DNA from: Cryptomeria japonica | Lineage: Eukaryota > Streptophyta > Pinopsida > Cupressales > Cupressaceae | Length of the DNA: 64,000 bases | Reading direction: 5' to 3' | NCBI RefSeq assembly: GCF_030272615.1 | Contig: NC_081408.1 | Location: forward strand, 309,144,450 to 309,208,449 | In this document: one piece after another, positions 45,119 through 55,529 of the stretch | Numbering within the stretch: the first letter of the stretch is position 1 | How the letters are laid out: each line of letters opens with the position of its first letter | The notes under the pieces: generated by a model | What the model saw: the letters and a program-made list of their open reading frames with translations, nothing else | Told to the model about the DNA's origin: nothing | The model's database searches: none | Made by a program: the position numbers and the translations under genes

Positions 45119-46820
45119 ATGAGTGAAACTTTAAGTCCACCTAGAGAAAACCTCAAGAAAAGACCACTATGGGCCACCAAAACTGTAGAAGAAGCTCAGA
45201 AGTTTGTTGCTCCCTTAGGAACCTTCAGAGAAAGCAAAAGGCCTAATAAATTTGCTAGTTATGTTGCCCTTATGAATGACCTCTCTAAAGCTGAACCAAG
45301 CAATGTATCAGATGCACTTCAACATCAAGTATGGAAGGATGCCATGTCTGAAGAGTATCAATCCATTATGAAGAACGATGTTTGGGAGATTGTTCCTAGA
45401 CCAACCAAGAAATCTGTGGTTTCATCTAAATGGTTGTTCAAAATCAAACATGCTATAGACGACAGTATTGAAAAACACAAGGCCAGATTTGTAGCTAGAG
45501 GCTTCTCACAAAGGGAAGGAATAGATTATGAAGAAACCTTTGCACCAGTTGCCAGGTATACCTCAGTAAGAGCTATATTAGCCATTGCAGTAGCAAAGGG
45601 ATGGAAGGTACACCAAAATGGACGTTAAGACAACTTTCCTAAATGGCGAGATCTGAGAAGAAGTCTACCTAGAGCAACCTGAAGGCTTTGAAATTCATGA
45701 CACAGAGTCTCATGTGTGTAGACTCAAGAAAGCCCTCTATGGGCTCAAACAGGCTCCCAGGGCATGGTATGAAAGAATAGACACCTATCTCTCAGCACTA
45801 GGTTTTTCCAAAAATGATGCAGACCCTAATCTCTACTACAAAAGAAATAGAGATGATATGCCAATGTTGATCTTATATGTTGATGACTTATTAATCACAA
45901 GAAGTGATCAACTTATAAAACAATGCAAGAATGATCTATCTAAAGAATTTGATATGAAGGACTTGGGATTCCTTCATTACTTCCTAGGATTAGAAGTATG
46001 GCAGAATTTTGACAACATCATACTAAACCAAGGAAAGTACACTTTGCATATTTTGAAGAGATTCAGAATGCTAAATTGTAGACCCGTGACCTCTTCTACG
46101 GAAACCAACTTACATAAACTTAAAGAAGCAGCAGCATAGTCACAACCCACTGATTCTACTCAATAGAGACAGATGATTGGGTCCCTGATGTATCTAGTAA
46201 ATACAAGACCAGATATATGTTATGCAGTCAATGCTCTAAGTCAGTTTATATGTGAACCAAAGGAGATACACTTGGTTGCAGTGAAGCACATTATGAGGTA
46301 CCTACAAGGTACTCTAAACCTTGGTCTCAAATACAAGAAGGTTGAGATAGACTTACATGGATTTACAGAATCAAATTGGGCTGGAAGTGTAACAGACAGG
46401 AAAAGCACTTCAGGGTGTTGCTTCAGTCTAGGTTCAGCTATGATATCTTGGATCAGCAAGAAGCAGTCTTCTGTAGCTCAAAGTTCCACCAAGGCAGAAT
46501 ACATTGCAGCTTCTATGGCTGCTCGAGAGGCAGTATGGCTTAGGAAGTTGCTTGTAGGATTGTTTGGAGAACCTATGAAACCCACTGTTATACACTGTGA
46601 CAATCAAAGTTGCATAAAACTTTCAGTAAACCCAATGTTTCATGACAGATCCAAACATATTGAGATTCCATACCACTATGTGCGAGATATGGTAGATAGT
46701 AATGCAATCCAACTGGAATATGTTTGTACAGGAGATCAAACTGCAGACATTCTGACCAAACCCCTTTCCAGAGTGAAGGTTGATCACTTCAGAAAAGGTT
46801 TAGGTATGACAGAAAGGTAA
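45119..46820 (+). pseudogene. Copia reverse transcriptase and RNase H
   Basis: RT begins VWKDAMSEEYQSIMKNDVWE and runs to RAILAIAVAKGWKVHQ. One extra A at about 45618 shifts the frame, and a TGA follows nearby. In the new frame are CRLKKALYGLKQAPRAWYER and the active site LYVDDLLI (about 45880). After TAGs at 46137 and about 46164 come SLMYLVNTRPDICYAVNAL and RNase H (STSGCCFSLGSAMISWISKK, STKAEYIAAS, HCDNQSCIKLS), ending DHFRKGLGMTER. Part of the RNase H acidic set is altered (GFTESNWAG). Confidence 0.92.
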
Positions 46821-47356
46821 ATTGCTATGTAATCTATATTTGAATACCCATAAGATGTTTAATGTGTAAACCTCTTTGTCATGTTAGGACAAATTTTTGG
46901 ATTCTATCCCCTGGGTTCACATCTAAGAGATGATGATCTCTCAAGATAGTGAACGCTTGTATGGGGACATTATAAGGTGACAATCTTATAGTGTCCAAAC
47001 CAGTTATTATGTTGGATCTCTGGTATGTCATGGATGTGCCATGATTGTATTGTGATAAAACATTTGTATAGAAGTGTTAGTGCACTTATCACAACTAGGA
47101 TAAGGTGAGAAATTAATCTTTCTCATATGATTATCCTTAGGTATTGCGTGTAGGCAATACTAATATCACATGCTTAGGTGATATCCTGTCAATTGCAAGA
47201 TTGATATAATGAACTCTAGTATCACGTGTTTAGGTGATACTTCATACCAAATGATTAGGTGGTATGATTCCCATGGATGACTAAAACAATCACTATCAAT
47301 TAAATTATGATGCTTGAATATATTGTCTACATTCATCTTACCTAGCTAGGAGGGAG
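46821..47356 (+). other. Copia 3' untranslated region and polypurine tract
   Basis: No ORF. About 47130-47280 repeats a short phrase (TCACRTGYTTAGGTGATA) twice. The purine tract CTAGGAGGGAG abuts the 3' LTR. Confidence 0.75.
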
Positions 47357-48154
47357 TGTTAATGCATAATAGCTTTGGTAAGATAAATGATTGAATGAGA
47401 GATAAATTAAGTCTCTCATTCAATCATTTATCATATCGATAACTATGATAAAACCATCAAGCAATTAATTCATCCTTGATAGCCATTCTATATTTGCATA
47501 TGGACAAACTATTGATTAATCATACTATGTATCTTCCCCATGTTCATCTATCTAATAAATCTTGTATTTAGATGAATATCGATTAAACATAATTAATGAT
47601 GGCACTGATTAATATATTATCAGATTGCATACTATATTAGATCGGGTTGCATATTATATCGGGGTGCATGTAATATATATCGGAATGCATATCGGGTGGT
47701 ATTATGTTAGTCATCGATAGTTATCAGTGTGTTAGTCTACACCAATAGTTATCGGTTGTCAAGGCTAACACACCGATAACTATTGGTTGTTAGCATTGAC
47801 AGTCACCGATATACTATCGGGTGTTAGTACTTGGTAAACACTGATAATCTTCGGTCATACTCCACACCGATTGGCATTTACGTAACATGTTGTTTGTTAG
47901 TATAAATAAAAAAGGCACGATCAAGTAATGTCTTGATCGGTCATGATCGATCAAGGCATTGCTTGACCGTGCCTCATTTGTCATATACTTATAGTAAGTG
48001 GCATTCTTGAGATAGGACATAGAAAAAATTAAATGTTCCTCTCATCTGCCACAAGCAAGAAGATAGTTAGATATATACAATAAGAAAGTAATAATACCAA
48101 ATTAGATAATAGAATATAACTTGCATATTGAATGTAAATTGAACATCATTTACA
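47357..48154 (+). repeat. 3' LTR of the copia element
   Basis: It starts TGTTAATGCATAATAGC after the polypurine tract and ends CATCATTTACA. It carries the same TATA box (TATAAATA near 47901) and hairpin as the 5' LTR. Confidence 0.92.
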
Positions 48155-49559
48155 CTAAGGAATAAGCAAACAGGGGCAAATCTTTCTCGGTGCTCTTCAA
48201 CCGTGGTGGTTTTGAAATTTGACAAAAAAGGAAGCCACAACATCACAATGTCTTTGTCCACAAAGGCCCTTAGGCATGTAGCACTTGGAATGCTAACCCC
48301 TGGTAGAGCTACTTCTAGAATTTCCTCCAGGCTGCCCATGTAATCATTCCAAAAAAAGAGCTTTGGTGAGTTTGGCAATATTGGGATTTGGTTCGCCTAA
48401 ATATAGGAGAAAGACCAGGAAACGGGAAACAATGTATATGTTTACTCTTACCTATCGTCACAAACTAAAAAATCCTCTCCTAGAACCGATTTAACGGTAG
48501 AAATGACTAGGTTATTCCTCATGTTTTTCATGCACTATAGGTGCAAGTCGGAAATTAAACCCAAGAAAGCTAGTTGATGCTTGATTGCGGTGAGCCTAAT
48601 GGGAGTATCCATCAAGACTAGGGTATCTGTAGTTGAACTTAGACTCTAAATTTGGAATGTCGTGCTTAGCGAAATGCCTTAGCTTTATAGACTATTCAGG
48701 CTATTTCCACACGAATGAATAATTAATCGCTTGAAGATTGACCTGGGTAATCATTCTGCAAGATAAAGCTACAAGGTAATAAAATGGCATGCATGATGCA
48801 TCCATACTTAGCAAGGATTTAATTTGAGAGTCTCATCGAATGATAGCAAGGATTACAGGAGGCAAAATTTGCTTCTCGAGGTAAGAAATTAATGCATCAA
48901 TACTTCAATTTGTAGTATGAGATTTGGTGTAAGATTAACTTTGATTTTAGTTTTCTTTTTTAGTACACCCCATGTCATGAGTTGCCATGTCATAGCAAGT
49001 GAAAGGCCTCTATTAAATTCAATAATTATAGCCAACATTAAATACTTTCCTTAGAGGGAATCTCATAGAGGTGTGCATTTTTGTAAGTGAAAAATCTTAA
49101 GGTTGACCTTGCTACCACTATGATTTTTAACTTGGCAACCTAACTTCATTTTCAGTGGATTGAAATGTGAAAACATGAGTACAAAAGACAAAATTTTGAG
49201 CAAAAGGAAAGAATAAAAACCGACAAATCACTTATGCTCAGGTGGTACGCACAACTCTACCGAAGCTAAGGATGCTCGACAGGCAGTAGAGCTATGTTTG
49301 GTAGAAATCAAAGAGATATTCTTGTCATGGTTATGGATGTCTATCTAGCAACAAAGCACTATCTTGGTTGGCTATAAGGGATGAGCCCAATTATGTAGCT
49401 TAATGAGGACTCAACTTTTGCTTTATTCATCTTTGGGAAAGAGTGGAAAACAAATTCATATTGCACACACTAGAATCATTATCTCTGAGAACATTTCTAA
49501 AATTCTCATTTCATAAGTCGAAGTAACAAATGCACAAATTTCCTTCTTGGGTGGCAATT
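48155..49559. other. 3' part of gypsy-C after the copia insertion
   Basis: No recognisable gene. A minus-strand open stretch (48378-48067, running into the copia LTR) includes LEEILEVALPGVSIPSATCL, which I cannot assign. GTGGCAATT before 49560 may be a decayed polypurine tract. Confidence 0.4.
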
Positions 49560-51458
49560 TGTTGTGGTTTTTCCACAACACATCCCATTTTAATCAAACT
49601 CAAATTGGGACCCCCTTCTTGCAATTTAAATTGGCCATTTAAAAAGCTTAGGAAGCTTTGCAACCAATAGTGCGCTTTTGCGCTTAAAGAGGCTTGCACA
49701 CTCCCTTGAGTGTGCACCATCTTGACAAGTGACACATTCTATGCTAAGGCGGATTGTAAAACCTTAGGACATCCTTTATTTTGAACCCCAACTCCAAACT
49801 TGCCACATGGTGTGCCTGTGCACTTTCTAGAGGGGGTGACAGTTCAAATGCTTAGAATTTTCACCATGCCACTACGCGTCTCCCTTTCGATCAAGCTTGC
49901 GCCTGATACTTCAATTTGATTCTCACTCATGCTCTAATCATCATGCCTTTTGAATGTTGACCTTGTGAATGCTACAAAATGTAAAACCAAGCCACAATGA
50001 AGCTCATGGAGGACATATATGTCTAATCCTAGCTAAAACCATTGTAGAAGCCCTCTATTTTGCCTAGAAGCCTTTTAGAGCACTTTTAATGTTTGAAATA
50101 AAGAAAATTTTGACTTGTGTTGCTATGATTGTTTGAATGTGCAAGAGAGCATATTCACACAAGTAATTTCAACCCGAAATGAATGATGATCATAGTTCTA
50201 ACAATTGAAATATTTTATCTGTACGAATCAAGGAGGCAGCGAAATGAAGTGACCATATAAAGTCAATGGTGGATTGATGTAAAGAAGACAGTTGTCTTTC
50301 ATCCACGTCCCTAAGGAGGAAAGGAACTACCACTGAATCGCTTGCTCGATTGGGTAAAGCTTAAAATCAAGTGGGGATTCCAAGAAAAGATGCCAAGTGT
50401 CTCCAAGACTATAATCAATTGCAAAGCAAGGATTTCCACTGGACCAAAGAATGAAGAAAAAATGAAGATTCCCCACTACTTCATTCAGATGCGAGTAGTT
50501 ATGATACTCGTGTACAAGGCCAAATTAATCATGCATATGAAGAAGGCGACACAGTGTTCATGATTAATCATTCCCTCTCCACCAGCCTAATTGTTTCTTT
50601 GTAGAAGTAGGGAATGGTGATCGTTTCTCTTGTTGGTTGTTTGAGTCATTGGTGTTGAGATGAAATCTATTGTCAATTGTTTCTAGGGTTTTCGCTAGCT
50701 TTCCCTTTAAAAGTCAATCTCTTTCCTTGTTTAGTTGTGATTGAGATATTGTTGAAAAACTTGTAATGAACTAGCAAATGAAACTTAGATGAAGTTTTGT
50801 GTCATCTTGTTCTCAGAGTGCTCATTCCAACAATAAAAGTAGTGTTAGAAGTTGATGAATTAAATAATATTTGATGAATTCCTAAGTCATTTCATGTATG
50901 TTTCATGATTTGTGAAGTAGATATGGATGTTGATTCAATTTTATGGTGCTTAATATGAAGATCTTTAAGTTTTCCCTTTGAAGCTTGCATCCCTTTGCCT
51001 TGAGCTATGAAGTTATTTTCGTTGAAGGCTAAGTGGGTTTTCAAAGAGTTTGTCTATGCAAATGTTTGTTTTATCTGGAGTTAAATCTTTTAGCCTAGTT
51101 TCCTTTACAGTCCCTTCTATCATCTCTATTTTTACTCCCTTGCCTTTTGATTTTGATTGGAATGTAAGAGTACTACAAGCACATAATTGAAAATCTAATC
51201 TAAAAGATCGACTAAAAGTTTCCAAGTATTGGAGGCTTAAAATTTGTAAACCAGTACACCCCCTTTACCCTTTGTGTGTTACCAACAAATGCACATCAAT
51301 GTCGCTAAGTTATCTAATGAAGTCACGACCTGACTTTCAAGAGCCTTGGGATAAATGCTTCATAGCTCATAAGGTACATTTATCTTTCAAGAGGGATAAC
51401 GATACTTGATGTATTCTTTATTTGTGTTGACAGGTGCGTCAAAACTGCTCGATCAACA
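49560..51458 (+). repeat. 3' LTR of gypsy-C
   Basis: It starts TGTTGTGGTTTTTCCACAAC and ends CTCGATCAACA. Both ends match the left copy collinearly, whereas the middle (about 50160-51160) does not align well by eye. It is followed by ACATG, the suspected target duplication. Confidence 0.7.
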
Positions 51459-51461
51459 ACA

Positions 51462-51809
51462 TGCTATGCACTTAACCCTAGAGTATACATATGGTTATAA
51501 GTACTAGGCTTGTGGCTACCTTAACCCCTAATTAAGTCATATCATCATTATTACACTGCTATTTAGTTAGTTAGGTTGGCCTTAGGCCTATAAAGTCATA
51601 TTTAGGTTGGTCAAGGTGATATACTAGGCATAAATAGGGTATGTATAGGAAGAGTGAGTCTTATTTTATCATCATATTGTGAAGTGTGTTCTCATTAGAG
51701 ATATTTGGAGATCTGCCCCCTCGAAGTGACTTATTATTTTTTGATATTATATATCATTCTCAGCATATTTCATATTTTATTTATCGTTTGTGCAAGTTAT
51801 TTCATTACA
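51462..51809 (+). repeat. 3' LTR of gypsy-B
   Basis: From 51492 on it is clearly the same sequence as 18301-18617, ending CATTACA. The 30 bp before (TGCTATGCACTTAACCCTAG) align loosely with 18263-18300. Removal of gypsy-C joins this TG start to the purine tract at 33084-33097. Confidence 0.78.
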
Positions 51810-52100
51810 TCATTGCAAGAACTTTCCCTGTATTTGGGATAGTATTGGGTCCCTTATAGTTATAGCGTATTTCTAGTACAGTGGTTACCCCAAGTGTCAA
51901 CAGAAGTGTTCCCATGTCAAATCCAATGATATTTTGTATTTTCCTTTGTTTCTAAGTTGTTATATTGACAAGGTAATACTAGATTTGAAGATCTTCGCTG
52001 AGGCTAGTTGGTAAAGGTTGAGCAGCTTATCAAGATGTATATGATCTTTGACAATTAATGTGCAGAATACAATGGCATCATCTCCAAATGGAAAGCTCAT
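51810..52100. other. Unassigned flank of gypsy-B
   Basis: No coding similarity and no repeat recognised. Confidence 0.4.
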
Positions 52101-52136
52101 GCATCATTGGTATCTTATCATTGTTAGAAGCCTGTG

Positions 52137-52630
52137 GATTTTCACTGCTCCTTGGTTTTACTAGATAAATCTATTAAACGTTCTCCTGTAATGATGAAAA
52201 GATTGGAATGTGTAAAGTCATCATTTGCAAACTGAAAGTTCTTGTATTGTTGTTCTCTTTCTAATGTTAGAACCCTACGAATGATTCCCGCTTGTTAGGT
52301 TTGCTAAATAAGTTTATTAAGGAGTTCTCCCATTATGATGAAGAGATATGGGTTTGGTAATGACATTGTCTGCAAACTGAATTCTTGTGTGTCATTGTTC
52401 TCTTCCCATTGTCAGAAGCACGTGGATATTTCCTGCTCCTTTGTTTTATTGGACAACTCTATTAAGGAGTTCAGAAAAGATAGGTTGAGTAATGACATTG
52501 TTTGCAAGCTTAAAGATTGTGTATAATTGTTCTCTTTCCATTGCTAGAAGCCCGAGGATATTTCCAGCTTCTTTGTTTTCCTGGATAGGACTGTTACGGA
52601 GTTCTCTTGCTTTGATGAAGAGACATAGGT
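52137..52630. repeat. Diverged tandem repeat of about 132-145 bp, four copies
   Basis: Copies start with GAAGCC/GAACCC at 52137, 52270, 52415 and 52547. Each has a CTCCTTTGTTTT-like stretch, GGAGTTCTC and ATGATGAAGAGAT-like parts and a TTGTTCTCTTTCCATTG-like end. Confidence 0.75.
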
Positions 52631-54150
52631 AAAGCGGGGCTCCCCTTCTCTAAGTCCACATGAGGGAAAAAGACCTGACCTCGTTCAAGGATATGGATGA
52701 TGGCAAAGTTGAGATGCAAGTGCTAAACCTAACTGATATGGAGTCCCAAAATCAAGAGATAACTATAGTATCTTTTAGTGGGGTCCAATCACCTGTCAAA
52801 GACCTTTAAAATGTTATTTTGATGATAACTCCCATCTTGTTTGCTGTTTCAATGGAATGGAAGATTTCATGGAAGCCAATCATGTTGTACAATGCTTGCC
52901 TACCCAGGATGAATGTACATTCAGAGTTGGAAATTACTTTAAGCAGAATGCTCTTAATCTTGAGTTCCAGTATTTTGCACTGGATTTTATAAACTCTGTT
53001 GCATAGTGCTAGAGAATGCTATGGGTCCACTAATTCAACTTTTGCCTGTTTGGGAACAAAGAATAATGGCATCTCATTTTAATTTTAATCATTCTTTGGT
53101 TGTTGTCTGATTCCTCAATAACACCAATGGTATCTTCCTTGAGCAGAGCCTAAAAGTGTTGATGAAAGCAACAACAATTTATGAGAAGCCATTAGGTCCT
53201 GAATCTTTATCTCTTTGGAAGGAGATCATGTTTTGAGCTCGATAAATAATAACTGGGTGCATAATATTAGCTTCCTCTGAGGTTCAGGATGATAGGCAAA
53301 GGAAGTTATGTAGCTTGTGAATTTGGTAGATTGTTGGGGTTGCTTGAAGAGGAACTTTAAAATATATGTTGGATGTTCAATCTGTTAATGAGCAATGTGT
53401 TGTTTTTGATGTTTTGGTCAGTATTTATATATTTCCTATTTTTTGTTATGTGGAAAAAATAGTGTTAAAGATCTCCTTGGGAAATACAGGTTTTGTTTAG
53501 ACTATTGGTCCTTGTAAGCTTCTGATGGTGTTGCAACGAGTGCTTGGATGGTTTCTTGTTATTGATGTACTAGCTCATTGATGAAAGCCCTCATCATTAC
53601 CATGGTTGTTTTAGATTTGAGAGAAGAACTCCCAAAGACTTTCAATTTGGACTTCAAATGGGAAATTTAACCTATTAATTTATGCATTTCATGTCCTAAT
53701 ACCGTATGCCTCCTCCCACTACTGCTCCAATTTTGGCAGGAAGCTAGGATTTGTTAGTCTAGTATTTTCCAATCTGAACTATTGTTTTGTTTGTTATGTT
53801 GTTGGAGTGATTTCCAATTAAAATGGCCTATCGTCTGATAGCCTGGTATCAATGACTTTATCCTTCAACCGTAGATTGCATATTTGCCAATTGTCTGAAA
53901 TGGCAACTCTATCCATTTATTCAGCAATGTAATGTTTTCTTCTCTGCTTGCTGGTCCATGTTATAACTATCCCTGAGTGAATTCTATGCTGATTGGTTGC
54001 ACTACAGAAATTAAATCAATCAAATCACAAGCCTCTATGTGATTAAACATATGCCCATTGTTTTTCCTTTGGGGATTCAATTGCATTGAACTCCCCAAAT
54101 AGGATGATTTTCCAGTCTAGATTATTGTTTGCCCAATTCTGCAGTTGTAG
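52631..54150 (-). pseudogene. Strongly decayed LINE (endonuclease and RT)
   Basis: On the minus strand, WKIILFGEFNAIESPKEK (about 54065-54120) matches the endonuclease GDFN motif. SLALCNRVYKIQCKILELKI and FILGRQALYNMIGFHEIFH (about 52860-53040) match the LINE RT core (RPISLCN, FVPGR). Frames change constantly. The tandem repeat at 52137-52630 lies on its 3' side. Confidence 0.65.
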
Positions 54151-55100
54151 AGTTCTCTATGGTGGTAACATTCTGAGGATGAAATATATACAATTTTTAT
54201 ATATAGAAGTTCCTGTAACTTTCTGAGAAAATAACTTTGTAGCCATCCTCTAAGAGTGGAAGTTATGATGATGTAAGACATGCCTGATTGGATCCTACTG
54301 GATCTTGGGCTTTTTTTAATAGCAGACTGTCATTTGTTCGCTACCCTAAAACCCTCACCATCAAAATTAAAGTGAAAAGGGTGCCCCCTGTGGTTTACTT
54401 AAGGAACACCATATCGACCTTCTCCTTGTTTAAAATTTCATAAAAAGGCATTTATTACGAGTGCCGATAACCTTGAACAACTGCTTCAGATTTGTCCATG
54501 TTCAGATGTGCTTGCCTTTGTAGTGTTCTGATTCTATGGATTGTTATTATTTTGGTCCAGTTCTGTCTCAGCTTACAATCCCTAGTCTAATTCCATGGTT
54601 TAAGCTAAAGGTATACTCTTTTAAAGGGCTTATAGAGAACCTGGGCTCACAGATGCCTGTGAATAAGGACATTGTCCATTTGGGGCCCTCGCCTTGACTT
54701 TTTTTTTCCACTTCTATCTGCAGATATAGATGGTTTACAGAAATAAGTGAACAGTATTGAATTCTTTGTGTGTGCTTGAAGGCATCAAATGGATTTCCAG
54801 GAGATTTACTTTCTATATTTTCCTGTATATTGGAGACTATTTTCATATCCTCCATTACTGAGTCTGCGAGGGCAGCAAAAGAAATGATAAGATTAAGATG
54901 ATGCATTTACTAATAATAAAATCAAAAGCTAACTCATTAAAGAGGAAATATTTAGTGATACGGTAAATGCTACAAAAAATTGAAAATACAGCATTGTACA
55001 AGCCAGTGCCAAGCAATTGATTTGATCCTCAAAATATTGCTGAATCTATTGATGATTGTAGCTTGGTGATGCAATATCTGAGAAGAATTTACTGTTTGTG
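54151..55100. other. Region 3' of the release factor gene
   Basis: It should contain the 3' UTR of the release factor gene. A minus-strand open stretch (54906-54568) reads FAALADSVMEDMKIVSNIQE, which I cannot assign to a family. Nothing else is supported. Confidence 0.4.
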
Positions 55101-55295
55101 TCAAGAGGTATCAGTAAAAGATGCAATTGCATCCATTTCCAGTTTCAACACAAGAGCATCAACAAAATCATCCAAGCCTTCACCCAGCATAATATCTTCA
55201 ATAGAATGAAGAGTTATCCCAACCCGGTGATCTGTTACACGGCCCTGAGGAAAATTATATGTTCGAATTCTTTCTGACCTGTCTCCACTACCAAT
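55101..55295 (-). CDS. Peptide chain release factor 1 (organellar), last exon
   Basis: This exon encodes 64 residues and a TGA stop. It starts [20 protein letters not shown], then [20 protein letters not shown], and ends [13 protein letters not shown]. The [18 protein letters not shown] stretch is the signature that follows the GGQ domain in bacterial-type RF1, so the protein would release finished polypeptides at UAA/UAG in mitochondria or plastids. The acceptor site is CAACAG before ATT (55296-55297). No stops or frameshifts, unlike all surrounding elements, so it looks like a maintained host gene. Mitochondrial RF1 seems slightly more likely than plastid, but I cannot decide. Confidence 0.93.
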   Translation of the reverse strand: MGSGDRSERIRTYNFPQGRVTDHRVGITLHSIEDIMLGEGLDDFVDALVLKLEMDAIASFTDTS

Positions 55296-55433
55296 CTGTT
55301 GACAGGAATGATTTAAAAGTAAATGTGGAGACCTTGTTAAAGGAGGAAAATACCCAGAATAAAGCATAGTGTTTAAGTTAAAGTCATGCCCAATGAAAGA
55401 TGATGATATAATTAGAAGTAAAAATAAGCTTAC
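55296..55433 (-). other. Intron of the release factor gene
   Basis: 138 bp, GT-AG: donor GTAAGC after GATCAA, acceptor CTGTCAACAG. The phase is 0, so the flanking codons are complete. By chance the intron has no stop in the coding frame. Confidence 0.9.
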
Positions 55434-55529
55434 TTGATCTGATCGGAGCTTAGACCGGCTTGCATGAAGTCTCTGTCTTTCCCGTTCATACAATTTTGCA
55501 CATAAAACTTTCAATGCTTTAGCTTTGTT
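55434..55529 (-). CDS. Peptide chain release factor 1 (organellar), penultimate exon
   Basis: The exon has 96 bp, 32 codons: [20 protein letters not shown] then [12 protein letters not shown]. This is the helix directly before the [11 protein letters not shown] segment in RF1 proteins. Acceptor TTGTCAG before AAC (55530-55531) and donor GTAAGC at its end, both phase 0. The preceding exon, which should carry GGQ and end near an ERTQLQ-like motif, is not recognisable between here and 64000. The upstream intron is therefore either longer than 8.4 kb or the exon is too short to see by eye. Confidence 0.93.

Larger units (their letters stand above)
41997..48154 (+). mobile_element. Ty1/copia LTR retrotransposon, nearly complete
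   Basis: LTRs at 41997-42785 and 47357-48154 flank a primer site, one gag-pol frame in copia order (gag, protease, integrase, RT, RNase H) and a polypurine tract (AGGAGGGAG ending 47356). The LTRs show roughly 25 to 30 differences by eye over about 790 bp, mostly transitions, so this is the youngest insertion in the nest. Five or six stops and one frameshift make it inactive. No target duplication is seen, because the left LTR edge looks altered. Confidence 0.92.
33100..51458 (+). mobile_element. Gypsy-C: Ty3/gypsy element with RNase H upstream of RT, containing a copia insertion
   Basis: The paired LTRs are at 33100-35383 and 49560-51458, starting TGTTGTG and ending CAACA. They are flanked by GCATG on the left and ACATG on the right, a probable five-base target duplication with one change. 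Inside are a poor primer site, gag, protease, an RNase H, RT, a first-type RNase H and integrase, all full of stops. A copia element (about 41997-48154) interrupts its 3' part. The second-type RNase H and Gag style place it in the Tat-like group. Confidence 0.72.
18263..51809 (+). mobile_element. Old chromovirus (gypsy-B) with nested insertions
   Basis: The two ends are LTR copies at 18263-18617 and 51462-51809. Between them, in order, are a primer binding site, gag, protease, RT/RNase H, integrase up to 22811, then a chromodomain end (32531-33080) and a polypurine tract (33084-33097). The pieces are separated by a segment with a LINE (22812 to about 32530) and by gypsy-C (33100-51458). Removing gypsy-C puts the polypurine tract directly next to the TG start of the right LTR, which is the strongest argument for this reading. 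It is assembled by eye; the flanking five bases (TCAAA and TCATT) agree at only three positions. Confidence 0.7.
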
